Shown here in pieces: positions 8,657-15,945 of a stretch of DNA of 43,229 bases. A program made the position numbers and the translations under genes. Within the stretch, counting starts at the first letter, position 1; each line of letters begins with the position of its first letter. The stretch comes from an uncultured Lachnospiraceae bacterium (GTDB taxonomy: Bacteria; Bacillota; Clostridia; Lachnospirales; Lachnospiraceae): contig CAKNMY010000013.1 of NCBI GenBank assembly GCA_930989745.1, positions 1 to 43,229 of the forward strand, in the 5' to 3' direction. Under the pieces are notes generated by a model. The model saw nothing but the letters and a program-made list of their open reading frames with translations, was not told the origin of the DNA and did no database searches.

Positions 8657-9679
8657 ATGAGCAAATTATTAATTGGATATGTGGAAATACCAAAGCTTTC
8701 CATTATGAAAGATGAGGATATCAGAGCGCTGGATGTGATCAATCTCGCGTTCGGGCATGTAATAGACGGAGATGTTGTATGTGATATGGAGGAAGCTGTT
8801 CCGGAGATGGAGCGTATCCGCGCCGTGAACCCGGAGATCAGGATCGTGCTCTCCGTGGGCGGATGGAGCGCAGGAGGATTCTCCGAGGCTGCGTTCACTG
8901 CTGAGGGAAGAGCGCGCTTTGCGAAGACAGCGGCGGACCTGGTGAAGAAGTACAAACTGGACGGCATCGATGTGGACTGGGAATACCCGTGCATATCCAT
9001 TGCGGGAATCGGCGCCGCACCGGAGGACAAGGAGAACTTTACGCTGCTGCTTGCTGAGACAAGAAGAGCGCTGGACGCAATCGGAGACCGTCATTATACA
9101 TTGAGCATCGCAGGCGGCGGAGACGGATACTATACACGCTGCACCAATCTGGGAGAAGCTTCACAGTATCTGGATTATGTGCAGCTGATGTCCTATGACC
9201 TGCGCGGCGGATTTACCGTACAGACAGGACACCACACCAACCTGTACAGCAACCAGGCGGACCTCTCCGCGTGCAGTACGGATGAAGGCGTGCGCGCTTA
9301 CCTGGCTGCCGGAGTGCCGGCTGAGAAGCTGATTGTGGGAACAGCGTTCTACTCCAGAATGTGGAAGGGCGTACCGGATGTGAACCACGGCTGGATGCAG
9401 ATGGCGCAGACTACCGGAGGATACGGGCCGGGATTTGCCGAGCTTCAGGAATCTTATATTAACAGGAACGGCTTCGTGCGCTACTGGGACGATGAGGCAA
9501 AGGCGCCGTATCTGTATGACGGAGACACCTTTATCAGTTACGACGACGAGGAGTCTCTGGCGGAAAAAGTAAGCTATGTAAATGAGCGCGGACTCGGCGG
9601 CATTATGTACTGGGAGTACAGCTGTGATGAGAGCGGAACGCTGATGCGCGCTCTGGCAAAAGCCATGGACAGAGAATAA
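8657..9679 (+). CDS. GH18 glycoside hydrolase (chitinase-like)
   Basis: Cleaves beta-1,4-GlcNAc linkages by the GH18 substrate-assisted mechanism. The signature DxxDxDxE is present as 'DGIDVDWE' at residues 102-109, with E109 the predicted acid; the 'LSVGGWS' strand motif precedes it. The C-terminal 'GGIMYWEYSCD' closes the barrel. The WEYP form of the active site is the chitinase type rather than the form seen in EndoH or EndoS. The protein has 340 aa and no signal peptide or binding domain, so it is a compact cytoplasmic enzyme. In this operon it may split the chitobiose core of imported N-glycans or act on chito-oligosaccharides; the sequence does not decide between these. Confidence 0.88.
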   Translation: MSKLLIGYVEIPKLSIMKDEDIRALDVINLAFGHVIDGDVVCDMEEAVPEMERIRAVNPEIRIVLSVGGWSAGGFSEAAFTAEGRARFAKTAADLVKKYKLDGIDVDWEYPCISIAGIGAAPEDKENFTLLLAETRRALDAIGDRHYTLSIAGGGDGYYTRCTNLGEASQYLDYVQLMSYDLRGGFTVQTGHHTNLYSNQADLSACSTDEGVRAYLAAGVPAEKLIVGTAFYSRMWKGVPDVNHGWMQMAQTTGGYGPGFAELQESYINRNGFVRYWDDEAKAPYLYDGDTFISYDDEESLAEKVSYVNERGLGGIMYWEYSCDESGTLMRALAKAMDRE

Positions 9680-9716
9680 GCTGAGGACTGGAAAAAAACA
9701 GTAAGGAGTGATAAAA

Positions 9717-10778
9717 TTGAAGAAGTGGAACATGGATCTGCCACGAATTGATTTTGCCCCGCCGGTTTACCAGTGCCGCAGGGCAACCCGCCCGTTTGTT
9801 CTGGACGGGAACGTGGAGAAGGAGTTCTGGAGCGATGCTCCGTATACGGATCTGTTTGTGGATATTGAAGGCGCGGACATTAAGCCGCCGCGCTGCCGCA
9901 CAAGAGCGAAGATGCTCTGGGACGACGAGAACCTCTACTTCGGCGCCGTGCTGGAGGGAGATGAGATCTGGGGCCATCTGACAGAGCGCGACTGCGTAAT
10001 CTTCTATGACAATGATTTTGAGATCTTCATTGACCCGGATTCCGATACCCATCAGTATTTTGAGTATGAGATGAATGTGAAGAATACGGTCTGGGATCTG
10101 TTTCTTCCCAAGCCATACCGCGACGGGGGAAGGCCGCTGAACGGCTGGGATATCCACGGACTTCGAAGCGCTGTGAAGGTGGACGGCGAGATCAATAACC
10201 CGGACGCGCAGAATAAGCGCTGGATGGTTGAAGTTGTGATGCCGTTTGCGGCGCTTTATGAGATGGCGCAGGAGAAGCGCCCTCCGAAAGCGGGAGAGTA
10301 TTACCGTGTGAACTTCTCCAGAGTACAGTGGGATGTGGATGTGATCGACGGCAAGTATGTAAAGCGCACCGATGAGGAAGGCAGGGTACTGCCGGAGAAC
10401 AACTGGGTGTGGGCTCCGACAGGAGTGATCAATATTCACTATCCGGAACTGTGGGGATTCGTATTTTTCACAGAGGGCAGCGAGGAATATGAGATCCCGG
10501 CGGCAGAGTATGTATCCTGGGAGCTGAGAAAGCTGTATTACTATGAGCATGTATACTGCGACAGCCACGGACGCTTTACCGAAGATATCGAAGCGCTCGC
10601 GGCAGGCCATTCCGGCGCTGACGCGTGGAAGGATGCTGTGCGCAGACTGGATGTGCATGTGGAGACAGTTTCCCATGGATTTGAAGCGTATGCTTTCTGC
10701 CCGGAAGCGGACCGCTGGCTGATGATTCGGGAAGACGGGCTTCTGACCGTGTATACGCCCGAAGAATGGGAAATGTAA
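9717..10778 (+). CDS. CBM9-like carbohydrate-binding family protein
   Basis: Resembles the carbohydrate-binding module 9-like family, with 'RPFVLDGNVEKEFW' opening the fold, 'MLWDDENLYFGAVLEGDEIW' in the middle, and 'DNDFEIFIDPDSDTHQYFEY' as the calcium/sugar-binding-like strand region. A further 100 or so residues are of unclear function. The TTG at 9717 is the preferred start (353 aa) because the AAGGAG at 9703-9708 would overlap the alternative GTG at 9708; an ATG at 9732 is also possible. There is no signal peptide, so it would bind or act on sugars inside the cell. It lies between GH18 and GH125 and its role in the pathway is unknown. Confidence 0.75.
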   Translation: MKKWNMDLPRIDFAPPVYQCRRATRPFVLDGNVEKEFWSDAPYTDLFVDIEGADIKPPRCRTRAKMLWDDENLYFGAVLEGDEIWGHLTERDCVIFYDNDFEIFIDPDSDTHQYFEYEMNVKNTVWDLFLPKPYRDGGRPLNGWDIHGLRSAVKVDGEINNPDAQNKRWMVEVVMPFAALYEMAQEKRPPKAGEYYRVNFSRVQWDVDVIDGKYVKRTDEEGRVLPENNWVWAPTGVINIHYPELWGFVFFTEGSEEYEIPAAEYVSWELRKLYYYEHVYCDSHGRFTEDIEALAAGHSGADAWKDAVRRLDVHVETVSHGFEAYAFCPEADRWLMIREDGLLTVYTPEEWEM

Positions 10779-10805
10779 TTTTTTGAAAGACGAGGAGATA
10801 AAATC

Positions 10806-12095
10806 ATGGCAATTGAGAATCCGGCATCTGTACAGAAGCTTCTGGCAGAGGTGAAAGAAAAGCTGGCAAACGAGCCGAAACTGTATGAAATGTTTGAGAC
10901 CTGCTACACAAATACGCTGAATAAGACGGTGAAGATCCTGGAAGACGGAACAACGTATGTGATCACGGGAGATATTCCGGCGATGTGGCTTCGCGACAGT
11001 GTGGCGCAGCTTCGCCCGTATCTGATCCCGGCAAAGGAGGACGAGGAGCTCGCAGCCCTGTTGGAAGGACTGGTGCGCCGCCAGTTTGAGTTTATCAAGA
11101 TTGACCCGTACGCGAATGCATTCAATGAGGCTGCAAACGGCAACTGCTGGGAGAAGGACGAGACCGAGATGAGCGACTGGCTCTGGGAGAGAAAGTATGA
11201 AGTCGACTCCCTGTGCTATCCGCTCCAGCTTGCGTACCTGCTCTGGAAGAACACGGGGCGTACCTCTCAGTTTGACGATATCTTCAGAGAGGGCGCTGAG
11301 CTGATCCTTGATGTATGGGAGACGGAGCAATACCATGAGGAGGAATCCCCGTACCGCTTTATCCGCAGAAACGCGTTCTATACAGATACGCTTTCCAGAG
11401 ACGGCAGGGGCGCGCTGGTAAAATCCGGCGTGGGCATGACCTGGTCCGGCTTCCGTCCGAGCGACGACTCCTGTACCTACGGATACCTGGTGCCGTCCAA
11501 TATGTTCGCGGTAGTAGTGCTGGGCTATCTGGCTGAGATCGCGGAGGAGATCTACCATGATAAGTCTCTGCGCCAGAGAGCACAGAAGCTGAAGGAAGAG
11601 ATCTACGACGGCATTGAGACGATCGGAATCACCCGCGTGATGTCAGTGGGACCGGTATACGCGTATGAGACGGACGGCTTCGGCCAGTACAATCTCATGG
11701 ATGACGCTAACGTGCCGAGCCTTCTGTCCATGTCTTATCTTGGCTATAAGGGCAGAGATCCGAAGGTGGCGGAGAACACGAGAAAGCTGATCCTCAGCGA
11801 GGCAAATCCCTATTATTACGCAGGCACAAAGGCGTCAGGAATCGGAAGCCCGCACACGCCGGTGCGCTATATCTGGCACATCTCTCTGGCAATGGAGGGG
11901 CTGACCAGCGAGAGCCGTGAGGAGAAGCTGCGCTATCTGCACCTGCTGGCAGACACTGACGGAGGAAAGGGCCTGATGCATGAGGGCTTTGATGTGGATA
12001 ATCCGGAAAACTACACAAGAGAGTGGTTCTCCTGGGCGAACGCGATGTTCAGCGAGCTTGTTCTGGATTACTGCGGTTATCAGATTAAAAAATAA
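10806..12095 (+). CDS. Exo-alpha-1,6-mannosidase, GH125
   Basis: Metal-independent exo-alpha-1,6-mannosidase family (formerly DUF1237), known in Clostridium perfringens and Streptococcus pneumoniae to act on the alpha-1,6 arm of N-glycans. The typical strand 'VITGDIPAMWLRDSVAQLRP' appears near residues 52-71, with 'SYLGYKGRDPKVAENTRKLI' and 'GSPHTPVRYIWHISLAMEGL' later; (alpha/alpha)6 barrel family, 429 aa, normal length. No signal peptide. It is the last gene of the glycan operon and is followed by a clear terminator. Presence of GH125 is the strongest pointer to alpha-mannose-containing glycans rather than plant beta-mannan. Confidence 0.92.
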   Translation: MAIENPASVQKLLAEVKEKLANEPKLYEMFETCYTNTLNKTVKILEDGTTYVITGDIPAMWLRDSVAQLRPYLIPAKEDEELAALLEGLVRRQFEFIKIDPYANAFNEAANGNCWEKDETEMSDWLWERKYEVDSLCYPLQLAYLLWKNTGRTSQFDDIFREGAELILDVWETEQYHEEESPYRFIRRNAFYTDTLSRDGRGALVKSGVGMTWSGFRPSDDSCTYGYLVPSNMFAVVVLGYLAEIAEEIYHDKSLRQRAQKLKEEIYDGIETIGITRVMSVGPVYAYETDGFGQYNLMDDANVPSLLSMSYLGYKGRDPKVAENTRKLILSEANPYYYAGTKASGIGSPHTPVRYIWHISLAMEGLTSESREEKLRYLHLLADTDGGKGLMHEGFDVDNPENYTREWFSWANAMFSELVLDYCGYQIKK

Positions 12096-12108
12096 GCGCT
12101 TTGCTGGC

Positions 12109-12136
12109 AAGGAGGGTTGGAACAACCCTCCTTTTT
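12109..12136 (+). terminator. Intrinsic terminator of the glycan operon
   Basis: AAGGAGGGTT-GGAAC-AACCCTCCTT, a 10-bp perfect stem, followed by TTT. Confidence 0.85.
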
Positions 12137-12153
12137 GAGTTTTAGGAGGAAAT

Positions 12154-12906
12154 ATGGATACAAGAGAAATACTGGAAAAAGTAAAGACAGGGGAGATCTC
12201 GGTGGAGGACGCGGAATCATATTTTCGCCGGGAGCCTTTTGAGGAAATGGAATACGCAAAGCTTGACACGCACAGAAAGACACGCTCCGGATTCCCGGAG
12301 GTCATTTACTGCAGCGGCAAGAGCGATGAACATTTCCTGCATATATTCGGACGGCTGTATGAGGAGGAAGGGGAAGTGTTCGGCACCAGAGCCAGCGCGC
12401 ATCAGTACGAACTGGTGAAGGAGCAGTATCCCCTTGCGCAGTACGACCCTCTGTCAAAGATCATTAAGATAGAAAAGGAGGGAAAGAAGAGAGAGGGCTG
12501 TATTGCCGTGTGCACTGCGGGAACGGCGGATATTCCGGTCGCGGAGGAGGCTGCCCAGACGGCTGAGTATTTTGGCTCCCATGTGGAGAGAATATACGAT
12601 GTGGGCGTCGCGGGCATCCACAGGCTGTTCTCGCGGCTGGAGATTATCCAGAAGGCGAACTGTATCGTGGCGGTAGCCGGAATGGAGGGAGCGCTGGCCA
12701 GTGTGCTGGGCGGACTGGTGGACAAACCCGTAATCGCGGTGCCCACATCTGTGGGATACGGGGCGAACTTCGGCGGATTATCCGCGCTGCTTACGATGAT
12801 CAATTCCTGTTCGAACGGTATCGCGGTGGTAAACATTGACAACGGATACGGCGCCGGATATATAGCAACGCAGATCAACCGAATGGGCTGTCGGAAAATC
12901 CTGTAA
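12154..12906 (+). CDS. larB: LarB family, nickel-pincer cofactor carboxylase
   Basis: LarB carboxylates and hydrolyses nicotinic acid adenine dinucleotide in the first step of the nickel-pincer nucleotide cofactor, used by lactate racemase and related LarA enzymes. The C-terminal half is PurE-like: 'VGVAGIHRLFSRLEIIQKAN', 'VAGMEGALASVLGGLVDKPV' and 'PTSVGYGANFGGLSALLTMI' are hallmarks. The length, 250 aa, is normal and the ribosome site TAGGAGG is strong. LarC, LarE and LarA are not in the window, so the gene stands alone between the glycan operon terminator and the eda promoter. Partners could lie elsewhere, or it may serve a different carboxylation. Confidence 0.88.
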   Translation: MDTREILEKVKTGEISVEDAESYFRREPFEEMEYAKLDTHRKTRSGFPEVIYCSGKSDEHFLHIFGRLYEEEGEVFGTRASAHQYELVKEQYPLAQYDPLSKIIKIEKEGKKREGCIAVCTAGTADIPVAEEAAQTAEYFGSHVERIYDVGVAGIHRLFSRLEIIQKANCIVAVAGMEGALASVLGGLVDKPVIAVPTSVGYGANFGGLSALLTMINSCSNGIAVVNIDNGYGAGYIATQINRMGCRKIL

Positions 12907-12942
12907 AAAAAGTGGTTTTTTTGACTTTTTTAACCAGAAGGC

Positions 12943-12970
12943 TTGACATTCGCCCGGCAGATAGTATAAT
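12943..12970 (+). promoter_or_regulatory. Promoter of the KDPG aldolase operon
   Basis: TTGACA at 12943-12948 and TATAAT at 12965-12970, 16-bp spacer. Transcription would begin near 12977. Confidence 0.8.
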
Positions 12971-12999
12971 GCAAGTATAAAGTATCACAGAACGAAACA

Positions 13000-13020
13000 G
13001 AGTTCCATAATGCGGAACTC
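13000..13020 (+). other. Leader hairpin before the eda ribosome site
   Basis: GAGTTCC-ATAATGC-GGAACTC, a 7-bp perfect stem, ends a few bases before the AAGGAGG at 13022. It leaves the ribosome site free and probably stabilises the 5' end of the mRNA. Confidence 0.5.
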
Positions 13021-13034
13021 ACAAGGAGGAAAAT

Positions 13035-13673
13035 ATGAACACAGTAGCAGAACAATTTGCAAAATATGGTGTAGTACCGGTAGTTGTATTAAACGATGCA
13101 AAGGATGCGGCTCCTCTGGCAGACGCTCTCTGCGAGGGAGGACTTCCGTGCGCAGAGGTTACTTTCCGCACAGATGCAGCAGAAGAGTCTATCCGCATTA
13201 TGTCCGAGAAGTATCCTGAGATGCTGGTTGGCGCAGGTACGGTTCTGACCATCGATCAGGTAGACAGAGCGGTAGCGGCAGGCGCGAAGTTCATTGTCAG
13301 CCCGGGCTTTGATCCTGAGATTGTTGACTACTGCATCAGCAAAGATATCCCTGTATTCCCGGGATGTATCACTCCGTCCGAGGTTGCGCAGGCTGTGAAG
13401 AGAGGCCTGAAGACTGTGAAGTTCTTCCCGGCAGAGCAGGCAGGCGGCGTTGCGATGATCAAGGCTATGGCTGCTCCGTATACCATGGTGAAGTTCATGC
13501 CTACCGGCGGAATCAACGCTAAGAATCTGAAGGAGTACTTAAGCTGCGACAAGATCTTCGCATGCGGCGGAAGCTGGATGGTAAAGGGCGACCTGGTGAA
13601 AGCCGGAGAGTTCGACAAGATCAAAGCGATGACAAAAGAGGCTGTAGATCTCGTAGCTGAAATCAGAGGATAA
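13035..13673 (+). CDS. eda: Bifunctional KDPG/KHG aldolase
   Basis: Class I aldolase splitting 2-keto-3-deoxy-6-phosphogluconate to pyruvate and glyceraldehyde 3-phosphate, the last step of hexuronate and Entner-Doudoroff breakdown. The Schiff-base lysine is K129 in 'TVKFFPAE'; 'EVTFRT' carries the conserved Glu and 'FMPTGGI' binds phosphate. At 212 aa it is full length. It has its own promoter and a strong AAGGAGG site, and sits 33 bp before the KDG kinase, forming a two-step module KDG to KDPG to triose plus pyruvate. Codon use is very biased, as in highly expressed genes. Confidence 0.95.
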   Translation: MNTVAEQFAKYGVVPVVVLNDAKDAAPLADALCEGGLPCAEVTFRTDAAEESIRIMSEKYPEMLVGAGTVLTIDQVDRAVAAGAKFIVSPGFDPEIVDYCISKDIPVFPGCITPSEVAQAVKRGLKTVKFFPAEQAGGVAMIKAMAAPYTMVKFMPTGGINAKNLKEYLSCDKIFACGGSWMVKGDLVKAGEFDKIKAMTKEAVDLVAEIRG

Positions 13674-13706
13674 TCTTATATATTTGAATTAAGGAGAATA
13701 ATTGCA

Positions 13707-14732
13707 ATGGCAAAGAAAGTAATTACATTTGGAGAAATCATGTTAAGACTGGCACCGGAAGGATATTACCGTTTTGTACAGGCAGATACCTTCGGAGCAA
13801 CTTATGGCGGAGGCGAGGCGAACGTTGCCGTATCTCTCGCTAACTACGGCTTTGACGCAAAATTCGTAACAAAGCTTCCGAAGCATGAGATTGGACAGGC
13901 TGCTGTAAACTCTTTAAGAAAATACGGCGTAGATACTTCCTACATCACACGCGGCGGCGACCGTGTAGGTATCTACTACCTGGAGAAGGGCGCTTCCCAG
14001 AGACCGTCCAAGGTTATCTATGACCGCGCAAATTCTTCCATTGCTACAGCAAAGAGCGAAGACTTCAACTGGAAAGAGATTTTCGAGGGCGCTGACTGGT
14101 TCCACTTTACAGGAATCACACCGGCATTAAACGATGATGTCGCAGCGATCTGCCTTGAGGCATGCAAGGCAGCTAAAGAAGCAGGCGTGACCATCTCCTG
14201 TGACTTAAACTACAGAAACAAACTGTGGTCCAAGGAGAAAGCAGGACAGGTTATGGGCGAGCTCTGCAAATATGTAGACGTATGCATCGCGAACGAAGAG
14301 GATGCTGCTGACGTATTCGGAATTAAGGCAGCTGACACAGATGTTACCACAGGTACAGTAAACCATGAGGGATACAAGGATGTTGCTAAGCAGCTGGCTG
14401 ACCGTTTCGGATTCCAGAAGGTAGCCATCACACTGCGTGAGTCCCTGTCCGCAAATGACAATAACTGGTCTGCAATGCTGTATGACGGAACTGACTACTA
14501 CTTCAGCAAGAAGTACAAAATGCACATCGTTGACCGTGTAGGCGGCGGCGATTCCTTCGGCGGCGGACTGATCTGCGCTTCCTTAAACGGATACGATTCT
14601 CAGGCTACCATCGAGTTCGCAGTAGCAGCTTCCTGCCTGAAGCACTCCATCGAGGGCGACTTCAACATGGTATCCATGGATGAGGTATTAAAGCTTGCCG
14701 GCGGAGACGGATCAGGACGTGTTCAGAGATAA
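13707..14732 (+). CDS. kdgK: 2-keto-3-deoxygluconate kinase, PfkB family
   Basis: Ribokinase/PfkB-fold kinase that phosphorylates 2-keto-3-deoxygluconate for the aldolase encoded just upstream. N-terminal 'ITFGEIMLRLAPEGYYRFVQ' and 'TYGGGEANVAVSLANYGFDA' bind the sugar; the C-terminal catalytic motif is 'DRVGGGDSFGGG', the KDG-kinase variant of the PfkB GAGD signature with Asp as base. It has 341 aa, with a ribosome site AAGGAG 8-13 bases upstream. It ends before a strong hairpin terminator, so eda and kdgK form one unit. Confidence 0.92.
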   Translation: MAKKVITFGEIMLRLAPEGYYRFVQADTFGATYGGGEANVAVSLANYGFDAKFVTKLPKHEIGQAAVNSLRKYGVDTSYITRGGDRVGIYYLEKGASQRPSKVIYDRANSSIATAKSEDFNWKEIFEGADWFHFTGITPALNDDVAAICLEACKAAKEAGVTISCDLNYRNKLWSKEKAGQVMGELCKYVDVCIANEEDAADVFGIKAADTDVTTGTVNHEGYKDVAKQLADRFGFQKVAITLRESLSANDNNWSAMLYDGTDYYFSKKYKMHIVDRVGGGDSFGGGLICASLNGYDSQATIEFAVAASCLKHSIEGDFNMVSMDEVLKLAGGDGSGRVQR

Positions 14733-14791
14733 ATTATAATACTATCCGTATTACTAACATAGTTTCCTATTTTGCCATGGGAATATATAGG

Positions 14792-14822
14792 ATAAGGGGA
14801 TGCCCGAAGGGCATCCCTTTAT
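14792..14822 (+). terminator. Terminator between the two sugar kinases
   Basis: GGGATGCCC-GAA-GGGCATCCC (14797-14817), a 9-bp perfect stem extended by A-T and G-U pairs, with TTT after it. The ATG at 14800 lies within this stem. Confidence 0.75.
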
Positions 14823-14850
14823 CAAAATCATGAAAACGGGGGAAATTTTT

Positions 14851-15894
14851 ATGAAACAAATGGAGAAAGCGGAAAAAAAAGAATTTGACCTTCTGTCACT
14901 GGGAGAGATCCTGCTCAGACTGTCTCCGCCGAATAATGAGCGCATCGTGCGCGGCGAGACCTTTGAAAAGCAGGTGGGCGGAGCGGAGTTAAATGTTGTC
15001 TCCGGCGTATCCCTTCTGGGACTCAGAACCGGAATCATCTCAAAGCTTCCGGAGAACAGCCTCGGAACGTACGCGAAGAACAGGATCCGTTTCTGCGGAG
15101 TCAGCGACGATTACCTGGTGTACGACAGCGAGAAGGACGCAAGGCTTGGAATCTACATTTACGAGAACGGCGCCCATCCGAGAAAACCGAGCATTGTCTA
15201 CGACCGCAAGTACACGTCCATCAACAAGATCGATGTAAAGGATTTTCCGGACAGCCTCTATGATTCCACGCGCTGCTTCCACACCAGCGGCATCACGCTG
15301 GCGCTGAGTGAACAGGCCAGAAAGACCGGCATTGAGATGATCCGCCGCTTCAAGGAACACGGAGCGCTGATTTCCTTTGACGTCAACTTCCGCGGAAACC
15401 TCTGGACGGGAGCTGAGGCGAAGGAGTGTATCGAATCGATCCTTCCCTATGTGGACATTTTCTTCTGCTCTGAGGATACGGCGAGACTGACCTTCTTAAA
15501 AGAGGGCGATCTGCACACGATCATGAAGAGCTTTGCCAGCGAATACCCCATTTCCATCATGGCATCCACCCAGCGTATCGTGCACAGCCCCAAGGTACAT
15601 ACCTTCGGATCTGTGATCTACAGCGCGTGGGAGGATAAGTTCTATGAGGAAGAACCGTACCGCAACATTGAGGTGGTAGACCGTATCGGAAGCGGCGACG
15701 CCTATATCTCAGGAGCGCTCTACGGACTGCTGGCACACGATTATTCCTGCCAGAAGGCAATGGAATACGGCAACGCCACCGGCGCTGTCAAGAATACGAT
15801 CCCGGGAGATCTTCCGTCCTCCGACTTGAAGGAGATTGACCGCATTATCGCGGAACATCACGCAACAGGAAGAGTCGCGGAGATGGACAGATAG
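14851..15894 (+). CDS. PfkB family sugar kinase, KDG kinase paralog
   Basis: A second ribokinase-fold kinase, recognisably a paralog of the KDG kinase just upstream: 'LSLGEILLRLSPPNNERIVR', 'VGGAELNVVSGVSLLGLRTG', and the catalytic 'DRIGSGDAYISGALYG'. The preferred start at 14851 (348 codons with stop) follows CGGGGGAAATTTTT; in-frame ATGs at 14800 and 14830 are disfavoured, since 14800 is inside the terminator hairpin. Substrate is not determined: KDG, or another keto-deoxy sugar acid or sugar. It is separated from kdgK by a terminator, so it may be expressed at lower level. Confidence 0.85.
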   Translation: MKQMEKAEKKEFDLLSLGEILLRLSPPNNERIVRGETFEKQVGGAELNVVSGVSLLGLRTGIISKLPENSLGTYAKNRIRFCGVSDDYLVYDSEKDARLGIYIYENGAHPRKPSIVYDRKYTSINKIDVKDFPDSLYDSTRCFHTSGITLALSEQARKTGIEMIRRFKEHGALISFDVNFRGNLWTGAEAKECIESILPYVDIFFCSEDTARLTFLKEGDLHTIMKSFASEYPISIMASTQRIVHSPKVHTFGSVIYSAWEDKFYEEEPYRNIEVVDRIGSGDAYISGALYGLLAHDYSCQKAMEYGNATGAVKNTIPGDLPSSDLKEIDRIIAEHHATGRVAEMDR

Positions 15895-15902
15895 GAACGC
15901 AG

Positions 15903-15940
15903 AAAATCCCGCATGGAGCGAGTGGCCCATGCGGGATTTT
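15903..15940. terminator. Bidirectional terminator
   Basis: AAAATCCCGCATGG (15903-15916) pairs perfectly with CCATGCGGGATTTT (15927-15940): a 14-bp stem with A/T ends on both sides, between two converging genes. Confidence 0.9.
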
Positions 15941-15945
15941 CCTGT

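Noticed and set aside
9603..11558. 651-codon minus-strand frame opposite the CBM9-like and GH125 genes
   Set aside because: Antisense shadow created by GC-biased codon use; His/Arg/Leu-rich with no motifs, while the plus-strand frames have clear families and ribosome sites.
13010..13219. Upstream overlapping frame starting in the eda leader hairpin
   Set aside because: No ribosome site before it, overlaps eda in another frame and is Arg/Ser/Cys-rich without homology.
14800..14850. N-terminal extension of the second PfkB kinase from the ATG at 14800
   Set aside because: That ATG lies in the terminator stem with no ribosome site; 14851 has both a ribosome-like site and family-consistent N-terminus.
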